Assembly (NCBI GenBank): GCA_001771055.1 | Contig: MESS01000022.1 | Coordinates: 1,874-7,316 of the forward strand | DNA: 5,443 nucleotides | Source: Caldithrix sp. RBG_13_44_9 | GTDB lineage: Bacteria; Calditrichota; Calditrichia; RBG-13-44-9 | Reading direction: 5' to 3' | In this document: positions 1 through 5,443 of the stretch, piece by piece | Layout: every line of letters begins with the position of its first letter | Numbering within the stretch: the first letter of the stretch is position 1 | Notes under the pieces: model-generated | Database searches by the model: none | Seen by the model: the letters and a program-made list of their open reading frames with translations, nothing else | What the model was told of the DNA's origin: nothing | Made by a program: the position numbers and the translations under genes

Positions 1-2
1 TG

Positions 3-1658
3 GCCCAGATCCTGGTAAAGGATTTCGATGTTGATCATGATCAAGTTTTTCAGCAGGTGACGCAGCTTTATGGTTTTAGGGAAGTATCTCTGGAAAAAGA
101 GAATATTGATGATAATCGTATCAACTTCATGCGCAAAATGCTGGATCCTCTGCCGGAACCGATGCGGGCTTTGATGAAGGAAGAGAAGATCCTGGTGTAT
201 AAATATGATGAATTCCGTCCTTATGTGCTTATTATTTTAGCTTCCGATCCCACCAACAAACATATTTCGCAGATTGCCCGGGCGATTGGTGCCAAACGAT
301 ATGAAGTATGTTATGTCAGACGAACGGAACTGGATGCACTGATAGAGAAGATTAATCCTGATGAAAACGTCTATCTGAAACAGATGGACGATATGGCCAT
401 GGAGATTGAAGGTGCGGAAACGGATGAAGAAGCGCTGGATGAAGAAGCCATTGAAGCCGAAATCAATAAAAGTCTGCTGGTTAACCTGGTGGAAGGGATG
501 CTGGTAGAAGCAGTGAGAAGAGGGGCCAGTGATATTCACGTCATTCCCAAGGGTCCGAAAACCTCTGAAATCCACATGCGTTTGGACGGGCAGTTAAGGA
601 GATGGCACGTGCAGGAAGGTGTGCGGCCGGAAGCGTTAGCGGCAGTGATAAAAGACCGCTCAAAGAATATCGACCGCTTTGAGCGCGAAAAATCACAGGA
701 CGGTTTTATTCAGCGAAAAGTGAATGGTTACATGATCCGCTACCGGGTGTCGGTGATTCCCATTGTCGGGAAAGAATTCCAGCAGAAATTAGAAAGTATT
801 GTCATCCGAATCCTGGATGACCGCAAGGTGATTACCGATTTAGAGAAATTAGGTTTTCAGGGTAACGCCAAAGAATTTTTTATTAAAGCCATCTCCAAGC
901 CGCAGGGAATGATTATCGTTACCGGACCTACTGGAAGTGGTAAGTCTACCACTCTTATTGCTGCCTTAAGTTATATCATGCGTCCGGAAATTAATGTGTT
1001 AACGGTTGAAGATCCGGTAGAGTATATCATTGGGGGTGCGCGGCAAATCAAGATCAGCCCGAAAAATGATTTTGAAAGAGCCTTGCGTTCTATTTTGCGC
1101 CATGACCCGGATGTGGTGATGGTGGGGGAAATCCGTGATAAAGAAACTGCCGAAACCGGTATTAAATTAGCCAATACCGGTCACCTCACTTTTTCTACCC
1201 TGCATACCAATGATGCCCCCAGCGCGGTATCACGGTTGTATAAAATGGGAGTTGAAACTTTTTTGATTGCTTACGCCATCAATATTGTTATCGCCCAGCG
1301 ATTGGTGCGACGGTTATGTGAATATTGTAAAAAACCGATTCAAAAAATAGATCCGGTATTTCCCTTAAGTCTGGGTTTTACCGAAGAAGAAATTAAGAAA
1401 ACTGTTTTCTATGAAGCGGTAGGCTGCAGCAAATGTCACAACGGCTACAAAGGCCGGGCAGCCATTCACGAGACCCTTTATTTCAGTAAAGCCATCCGGC
1501 GGTTGATCTTTGAAACCGGAATAGATATTAATGAAGAAGCCATCAAGGAACAAATGGCCAAGGAAGGGATGCATAACCTGCGGGCAGCCGGGCGGGAGCG
1601 CATTAAACAGGGTTTAACTAACTTGACTGAAGTTGCTGCAATAACCACCGAAGATTAA
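3..1658 (+). CDS. pilB: PilB/GspE-family filament assembly ATPase, 5' partial
   Basis: This is a cytoplasmic hexameric ATPase that powers pilin or pseudopilin polymerisation through the inner-membrane platform protein. The frame is open from position 3, so the gene begins upstream; the GTG at 57 is an internal Val codon. Numbering codons from position 3, residues 1 to about 120 resemble the later part of an MshEN (T2SSE_N) domain. An acidic linker follows (about 127-155), then GASDIH (174-179) and MRLDG (192-196) of the PAS-like N2 domain. The motor motifs are all intact: Walker A GPTGSGKST (308-316), Asp box VEDPVEY (335-341), Walker B VGEIRD (374-379) and His box ending STLHTNDA (398-405). 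A zinc-binding tetracysteine, CxxC at 439/442 and CxxC at 475/478, marks the PilB/GspE branch and is absent from PilT. The 551 residues present are close to full family length. The stop lies 18 bases before the next gene. PilB is preferred over GspE because a PilT-like gene lies in the same run, but GspE cannot be excluded. Confidence 0.93.
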   Translation, partial: AQILVKDFDVDHDQVFQQVTQLYGFREVSLEKENIDDNRINFMRKMLDPLPEPMRALMKEEKILVYKYDEFRPYVLIILASDPTNKHISQIARAIGAKRYEVCYVRRTELDALIEKINPDENVYLKQMDDMAMEIEGAETDEEALDEEAIEAEINKSLLVNLVEGMLVEAVRRGASDIHVIPKGPKTSEIHMRLDGQLRRWHVQEGVRPEALAAVIKDRSKNIDRFEREKSQDGFIQRKVNGYMIRYRVSVIPIVGKEFQQKLESIVIRILDDRKVITDLEKLGFQGNAKEFFIKAISKPQGMIIVTGPTGSGKSTTLIAALSYIMRPEINVLTVEDPVEYIIGGARQIKISPKNDFERALRSILRHDPDVVMVGEIRDKETAETGIKLANTGHLTFSTLHTNDAPSAVSRLYKMGVETFLIAYAINIVIAQRLVRRLCEYCKKPIQKIDPVFPLSLGFTEEEIKKTVFYEAVGCSKCHNGYKGRAAIHETLYFSKAIRRLIFETGIDINEEAIKEQMAKEGMHNLRAAGRERIKQGLTNLTEVAAITTED

Positions 1659-1664
1659 TTAGTC

Positions 1665-1671
1665 AGGGAGG
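1665..1671 (+). promoter_or_regulatory. Ribosome binding site for the 1677 gene
   Basis: AGGGAGG lies 5 bases before the ATG at 1677, inside the 18-base gap after the ATPase stop. It is a strong Shine-Dalgarno match and fixes this ATG as the start. This matters because the start defines the very short MNTG leader of the product. Confidence 0.75.
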
Positions 1672-1676
1672 ATAAA

Positions 1677-2210
1677 ATGAATACTGGTCAAATGTTATTA
1701 ACCTTAGGTGCCCTGGGTTTACTCAGTCTGGCTGTTCTGAATCTGAACACCAGCATTAACGAGAATGATGTATCGTTAGCCCAGAACCGCTACCGCCTGG
1801 AAGCATTGTCCCTTATTTCTTCCTATATCGAACAGGCTAGTGCGCTCTATTTTGATGAAGTGACAACTGATACCAGCCATGAGAAGACTTTAAACCACTT
1901 TTCTAACGTCTTGCAGACTGAAGCGAATGATTCCGGCCGGTTTGATGACTTTGATGATTTTAACAATTATGTGACGATCGATACCGGATTGAGCGGGGTG
2001 GAATATAAGGTAATGTTTACAGTGGAGTATGTGAATTTGCATTCGGATTCTTTAGAGCATTCGCACAACAGGGAATGGCATAAACTGATGACCATTGCGG
2101 TGACAGATAATTATCCGGGAGAACCACTGCTTTACCGGACCTATGGCTCGGAGAAGACCCGGGATACCCTGCGGGTAAGCTTTTTAAATAGTTACTGGTT
2201 CTATAATTAA
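1677..2210 (+). CDS. Putative minor pilin, PilV/GspI/MshD-like, noncanonical leader
   Basis: This is a 177-residue protein predicted to be anchored in the inner membrane by one N-terminal hydrophobic helix (about residues 6-24), followed by an amphipathic, helix-rich stretch (30-60) and a periplasmic domain. That is the architecture of type IV pilins. It begins MNTGQMLLTLG: a Gly at residue 4 could be a prepilin peptidase site, but there is no basic residue in the leader and +5 is Thr instead of Glu. The motif FDDFDDFNN (89-97) resembles the acidic-aromatic FDDxDDYN motif I recall from MshD/PilV-type minor pilins. There is no cysteine, so no disulfide. It is the first of three filament-subunit-like genes placed between two motor ATPases, which supports a role in filament initiation or at the tip. 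Family assignment is inferred from architecture, motif and gene order, not from clear whole-length similarity. Confidence 0.72.
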   Translation: MNTGQMLLTLGALGLLSLAVLNLNTSINENDVSLAQNRYRLEALSLISSYIEQASALYFDEVTTDTSHEKTLNHFSNVLQTEANDSGRFDDFDDFNNYVTIDTGLSGVEYKVMFTVEYVNLHSDSLEHSHNREWHKLMTIAVTDNYPGEPLLYRTYGSEKTRDTLRVSFLNSYWFYN

Positions 2211-2216
2211 TAATTT

Positions 2217-2222
2217 AAGGGA
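2217..2222 (+). promoter_or_regulatory. Ribosome binding site deciding the start at 2230
   Basis: AAGGGA sits 7 bases before the ATG at 2230. A nearer ATG at 2223 directly abuts the Shine-Dalgarno sequence and is in another frame, so 2230 is the start used. Confidence 0.7.
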
Positions 2223-2229
2223 ATGAACC

Positions 2230-2922
2230 ATGGCGTTGATTTTGGATTTAATTGGCGGGCTCTTTGTGGGCGGTTTTTTATTAATCATCGCCCTGTCTGC
2301 CACCGATACCGCCACCACAGAATTTTATAACTATAATTCAGATGCCATTGTCCAGCAGAATCTGGCCCGGATGTCGGATATAATCCAGTATGATCTGCGG
2401 AAAATGGGATTTGGTATTCCCGAGGCTCAGAAGACCACCATTCTTAGTATATCGCAACCGAACCGTTTGAAATTTCTTGCTCATTTGAATAGTGATCCGG
2501 ACTGCAAAATGAATATTACTGGTCTTTCCATTGATAATATTGTGGACAGTGTGGAATACCAGGTGGTCCCTTTTGACTCGATTGACTATTATGATACTGT
2601 TATCGTAACCTATCAGGTGCGCAGAAGAATTTTTATCTCTCCCAATTACACCAGTGAAATGTCCATTGGAATCATCGGTAATCCTGAGGCCTTCCGCTAT
2701 CTGGATCAGGTGGGCAATCCGGTAGCCTTTGTGTCGGAGACCCGGATGGTAGAAGTGACGCTTACTGCTTATGATCCAAGGGTAGTTCTCAGTAAAGAAT
2801 GGGTAGACAGCCGGTTGAATGAAATTGGCAACGAAGACTTTCGCAAACAGGAGCTGCGGCGGCTGCTGCGGGCCTCCTACTGGCGGCAGACCCGGCTTAT
2901 TTCGAAAAACTTAAAACGTTAA
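2230..2922 (+). CDS. Putative minor pilin, PilW/GspJ-like
   Basis: This is a 230-residue protein with an N-terminal hydrophobic segment (about residues 7-24, rich in Gly, Leu and Ile), then a predicted helix and a mostly beta-like periplasmic domain. Residues 45-62 include LARMSDIIQYDLRKMGFG. This matches the form seen after the N-terminal helix of PilW/GspJ-type minor pilins, where an Asp-Leu-Arg followed by a small-residue turn is typical. There is no classical leader: the protein starts MALILDLIGG, with an Asp at residue 6. The C-terminal 35 residues are strongly basic and end in YWRQT (217-221) plus a Lys/Arg-rich tail. It follows the PilV-like gene by 19 bases and precedes the PilX-like gene by 24, giving the order V-W-X (equivalent to I-J-K). 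The likely role is a subunit of a priming or tip complex for filament assembly. The family call is by short motif and position. Confidence 0.72.
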   Translation: MALILDLIGGLFVGGFLLIIALSATDTATTEFYNYNSDAIVQQNLARMSDIIQYDLRKMGFGIPEAQKTTILSISQPNRLKFLAHLNSDPDCKMNITGLSIDNIVDSVEYQVVPFDSIDYYDTVIVTYQVRRRIFISPNYTSEMSIGIIGNPEAFRYLDQVGNPVAFVSETRMVEVTLTAYDPRVVLSKEWVDSRLNEIGNEDFRKQELRRLLRASYWRQTRLISKNLKR

Positions 2923-2932
2923 TCATATACAC

Positions 2933-2938
2933 GGAGGT
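2933..2938 (+). promoter_or_regulatory. Ribosome binding site for the 2947 gene
   Basis: GGAGGT lies 8 bases before the ATG at 2947. It is the best consensus Shine-Dalgarno site in the window with ideal spacing, suggesting efficient independent initiation of this gene within the operon. Confidence 0.75.
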
Positions 2939-2946
2939 AATTTAAA

Positions 2947-4200
2947 ATGTTAGGCAAAGGAGCAATTTTAACGGTATTTGGCTTCATTCTGGCTTTTTCC
3001 ATGTATCAGGTCAGGATGAGCAGTAATGTTTTAGCCACCGCGGATAATTTCAACTCCCAATATGTGGAGACCTTGATTCATGAATCGGCTATCAGTGCCA
3101 TGAATTTTGCTATTAATAAGGTGTGGGATCAGCACGCCAGCAATGATTCATTCTATATTCATGCCAATGAGTGCACCTCCCGGGTCAGGATTTTTCCGGT
3201 AGGGGCCGATACTACCAAGATTACGGTAAGAACCTGGGGATATTTGTTTGACAGTGAAACGCAATCGATTGTTAAGCGCGAGAGAACCATGTCTTCATTT
3301 TTTACTCTGGGCGGCGGGACAGCGATCAGCGAATACTTTATGTTTACCAACAACTCTTCCGGACTTTTTTGGGTGACTGGTTGTACGTTATGGGGACCCT
3401 CGCATGATAATTCGGTGATGCATACTCTGGGTAAACCGGTTTTTTATGGCAAAATGACTGCTAATAAGGGAATTAGCCCCGATCCGGCCAGCAAGAAGAA
3501 TAAGGCGGAGTATCATGACGGCTGGGAAATCGGGATTGATATGTCCATTCCTACCGACATGACGCATTTAGTCAATGCTGCTATCGCAGGAAACGGAGCC
3601 GCGGCCCCCAACACCAAATGCATCTATAATCAGGTGACCTCTTTTGAATTTCTGGCCAATGGTGATGTTATCCGGAAAGTAGGAGCCAGTCCACCGGATA
3701 CCGTCGCACTGACTGCTATCGCCCCCAATGGGGTGATCTATTCTACCGCAGATATAAGGATAAAAGGAGTACTGGACGGCCAGGTAACGCTCTATACCAC
3801 CAAGGACGTCTGGCTGGATGGGGATATCCGCTATAAAGATAATCCAATGACCAATATCAATTCAGACGATATCCTGGGAGTGGTAGCGCAAGATGATATC
3901 ATCATCACCGATAATGCAGTTAATCAAACAGATATTTACGTGGATGCCTGTATGGTTTGTGTTGAAGGCGGTTTTGAGGCCCAGAACTGGGGAAGCCGTC
4001 CGGTGGGAATAGAATATTTCCTGGGATCACTGGCTGAAGATAAATCAGGTTGTCATGGGGTAGCTAATTCCAGTGGTACGGTGATCAAAGGTTTTCAGCA
4101 ACGCATGCGTTATGATCCCAGATTATGGGGCGGTAATTTTTATCCGCCTAATTTCGTATTGACTCCGAATAAATTCCGTCTGGCTTCCTGGTGGGAATAA
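2947..4200 (+). CDS. Putative PilX/GspK-position envelope protein with large beta domain
   Basis: This is a 417-residue protein starting MLGKGAILTVFGFIL. The N-terminal hydrophobic helix (about residues 6-20) is preceded by a single Lys-Gly, and an amphipathic helix runs to about residue 60. The rest appears to be an extracytoplasmic, beta-rich domain. GPSHDN at 150-155, followed by GKPVFYGK, resembles the Gly-Pro-x-His-x-Asn segment of DUF4900/PilX-like proteins. VIYSTADIRIKG (263-274), the repeating hydrophobic strands after it and SDDILGVVAQDDI (306-318) look like stacked strands of a beta-helix or polymer-forming fold. The C-terminus, YDPRL (389-393) then PPNF and a closing SWWE, is also typical of that group as I recall it. 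Several cysteines (including CMVC near 336-339) could form disulfides. It is the third and largest of the subunit-like genes, the usual place and size of PilX/GspK, which cap the minor pilin complex. The exact role is unproven. Confidence 0.7.
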   Translation: MLGKGAILTVFGFILAFSMYQVRMSSNVLATADNFNSQYVETLIHESAISAMNFAINKVWDQHASNDSFYIHANECTSRVRIFPVGADTTKITVRTWGYLFDSETQSIVKRERTMSSFFTLGGGTAISEYFMFTNNSSGLFWVTGCTLWGPSHDNSVMHTLGKPVFYGKMTANKGISPDPASKKNKAEYHDGWEIGIDMSIPTDMTHLVNAAIAGNGAAAPNTKCIYNQVTSFEFLANGDVIRKVGASPPDTVALTAIAPNGVIYSTADIRIKGVLDGQVTLYTTKDVWLDGDIRYKDNPMTNINSDDILGVVAQDDIIITDNAVNQTDIYVDACMVCVEGGFEAQNWGSRPVGIEYFLGSLAEDKSGCHGVANSSGTVIKGFQQRMRYDPRLWGGNFYPPNFVLTPNKFRLASWWE

Positions 4201-4206
4201 AATTCT

Positions 4207-4219
4207 AAAGAGATAAGGA
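4207..4219 (+). promoter_or_regulatory. Ribosome binding site region for the PilT-like gene, start ambiguous
   Basis: Two purine-rich cores are present: AAAGAG (4207-4212) and AAGGA (4215-4219). AAGGA is only 2 bases from the ATG at 4222 but 8 bases from an in-frame ATG at 4228. The true start may therefore be 4228, shortening the protein by two residues. AAAGAG would serve 4222 at 9 bases. Confidence 0.55.
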
Positions 4220-4221
4220 TA

Positions 4222-5443
4222 ATGGATATGGATCATGTGGTGACCAATCAAAAGAAACCGGAGGTGAAATCGCAACCAACGCAGCAGCCGAAAATCACCC
4301 AGGCAGTGGATATAGTGCAGATCGTCAGGGGAGGCAAGAAAGTCCTGCAGGAACTGATGAGTAAAGTGCCCTCCTCCTTGTTCAGTATAGATAAAGAAAT
4401 ATTTATTGGAAATGAGATAATTAAGACACTGACCAACGATTACCGCCTGGCATTGCGAAGTTTAATAAATGGTTTTCTGGAGGATATGCGCCGCCGGAGC
4501 GCTTCTGATATTGATCTGGGCGGATTGGGAAGCAATAAACAAGTGTGGTTCCGGGTACAGGGCGATAAAAAACCGTTTTCGGATTTAGGTAGCTATGAAA
4601 CCACCGAGTTTGATATTTTAATTCAGAGTATTCTGCTGGACTCCCAGCGGGAAGAACTTTACCAAAGACGCAATGTCGACTTTTCCTACACTTTCAGCAG
4701 CAGTCAGAAGCAGATTTATCGTAATCGCGCCAATGTGGCCTTTGACCTCAACTCGCTGTCACTGAATATGAGGGCAATTGAAACCCGCACCCGCAAGTTT
4801 GAATCGTATGGCTTTCATCCGCATGTGGCTAAAAATCTGCATCTAAAGTATACTCAGGAAGGCCTGATTCTGGTAACCGGCATCACCGGATCCGGAAAGA
4901 GCACCACCCTGGATGCGATTGTTGATTTGAATAACCAGACCATGCAAGCTCACATTATTATCATCTCCGCTCCCATTGAGTTTGTGCATACTCCTAAAAA
5001 GTGCATTGTGCGTCACCGGGAGGTAGGCAGAGACACCACCTCTTTTAAACAGGGCACTATTGAAGCCTTGCGACAGGATCCGGATATCATCATCATCGGT
5101 GAGATGCGTGATCCGGATACCATCATGGCAGCGTTGGAGGTGGCGGACAGCGGTCACAAAGTTTTCTCCACCCTGCACACCGGCTCGGCGGTAGAGAGTA
5201 TCGATCGTATCATTGCTGAAGTGCCGACTATCGAACAGGATCGGGTCCGCAGCCGTCTGGCCGATGTACTGCGGGTGGTTCTTTCCCAGAAATTAGTTCC
5301 TACTGTTTCCGGAGAGCAGATTCTGGCCAAAGAAATAATGGTGATGACCCCATCTATTCGCGCTGCCATCAAGAATAATAATACCAATGAAATTTACCAG
5401 ATGATCAGTGAAGGTCAGGAATGGGGAATGATGACCTTGGAGC
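4222..5443 (+). CDS. pilT: PilT-family ATPase with altered Asp box, 3' partial
   Basis: This frame stays open to the window end (407 codons), so the C-terminus is missing, probably by only a few tens of residues. The family forms cytoplasmic hexamers that drive pilus retraction (PilT) or assist it (PilU). Residues 1 to about 90 are an extra N-terminal region without a recognised domain, the first 30 rich in Gln, Lys and Pro. SASDIDLG (93-100) begins the PAS-like N2 domain. Then come Walker A GITGSGKST (220-228, Ile replacing the usual Pro), REVG (266-269), Walker B IIGEMRD (291-297) and His box SGHKVFSTLHT (310-320). No tetracysteine is present and GEMRD replaces GEIRD, both pointing to PilT rather than PilB. 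The Asp box reads IIIISAPIEFVH (245-256): Ser-Ala stands where the family has Glu-Asp, including the catalytic Glu. The C-terminal AIRNLIRE motif is also changed, to SIRAAIKN (378-385). The start is 4222 or 4228. It may be a weak or inactive motor, or a regulatory subunit. Confidence 0.9.
   Translation, partial: MDMDHVVTNQKKPEVKSQPTQQPKITQAVDIVQIVRGGKKVLQELMSKVPSSLFSIDKEIFIGNEIIKTLTNDYRLALRSLINGFLEDMRRRSASDIDLGGLGSNKQVWFRVQGDKKPFSDLGSYETTEFDILIQSILLDSQREELYQRRNVDFSYTFSSSQKQIYRNRANVAFDLNSLSLNMRAIETRTRKFESYGFHPHVAKNLHLKYTQEGLILVTGITGSGKSTTLDAIVDLNNQTMQAHIIIISAPIEFVHTPKKCIVRHREVGRDTTSFKQGTIEALRQDPDIIIIGEMRDPDTIMAALEVADSGHKVFSTLHTGSAVESIDRIIAEVPTIEQDRVRSRLADVLRVVLSQKLVPTVSGEQILAKEIMVMTPSIRAAIKNNNTNEIYQMISEGQEWGMMTLE

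Noticed and set aside
57..59. GTG as start codon of the first ATPase
   Set aside because: The frame is open from position 3 and the upstream codons (AQILVKDFDVD...) continue the MshEN-like pattern; no Shine-Dalgarno precedes the GTG. The gene starts outside the window.
237..575. Antisense open frame of 112 codons
   Set aside because: It lies fully inside the conserved ATPase gene, has no ribosome binding site and a low-complexity, Phe-rich composition typical of a shadow frame.
971..1574. Antisense open frames inside the first ATPase
   Set aside because: Short and opposite the conserved Asp box, Walker B and zinc-site codons; no independent support.
1659..1676. Possible promoter or terminator between genes
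   Set aside because: This gap, and those at 2211-2229, 2923-2946 and 4201-4221, are too short for a full promoter and show no GC-rich hairpin with a T tract.
3159..4436. Short antisense open frames across the third subunit-like gene and the start of the PilT-like gene
   Set aside because: Just over 60 codons each, no Shine-Dalgarno, overlapped by a better supported + strand frame.
4966..4971. Sequencing error as the cause of the Ser-Ala Asp box
   Set aside because: At least four base substitutions in six bases would be needed, and the reading frame and flanking motif are intact on both sides.
4843..5387. Two antisense open frames opposite the PilT-like motor domain
   Set aside because: The + strand frame encodes Walker and His boxes throughout; the antisense products have no recognisable motif.
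1..5443. CRISPR array, insertion sequence, tRNA or defence system
   Set aside because: No direct-repeat array, terminal inverted repeats, transposase motifs or RNA-gene-like sequence were seen; nearly all bases are accounted for by filament genes.

Overview
The window is one compact, co-directional stretch of a type IV pilus or type II secretion-like (type IV filament) locus, read entirely on the + strand. It holds five genes in the order: PilB/GspE-type assembly ATPase (5' end cut by the window), three small envelope proteins with N-terminal hydrophobic helices that look like minor pilins, and a PilT-type ATPase (3' end cut by the window). Gaps between genes are only 18 to 24 bases. Each of the four internal starts has a purine-rich Shine-Dalgarno sequence. 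I see no terminator-like hairpin or obvious internal promoter, so the five genes most likely form one transcript. Coding density is almost complete, and no intergenic stretch exceeds 25 bases.

Region by region: 3-1658 encodes the extension ATPase, with the end of an MshEN-like N-terminal domain, an acidic linker, intact Walker A, Asp box, Walker B and His box, and a tetracysteine zinc site. 1677-2210, 2230-2922 and 2947-4200 encode three proteins that resemble, in order, PilV/GspI-, PilW/GspJ- and PilX/GspK-type minor pilins (family-level inference from short motifs). That order matches the well-known minor pilin clusters. None has a textbook prepilin leader with Glu at +5. 4222-5443 encodes a PilT-family ATPase with about 90 extra residues at the N-terminus. 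In its Asp box the normally invariant Glu-Asp pair is Ser-Ala.

Working model (inference): the three small proteins form a tip or priming complex for a filament, the PilB-like ATPase drives its assembly, and the PilT-like protein is a retraction motor or a catalytically weakened accessory or regulatory ATPase. The major pilin, platform protein (PilC/GspF), secretin and prepilin peptidase are not in this window.

The organism is a bacterium with moderate GC content and an outer-membrane-type filament system. The noncanonical pilin N-termini, such as the one beginning MNTGQ, remind me of proteins from FCB-group and related candidate lineages (Ignavibacteria, Calditrichaeota, Cloacimonadota, KSB1-like). 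That is recollection rather than a search result and is a low-confidence placement. There is no sign of mobile elements, CRISPR arrays or RNA genes.
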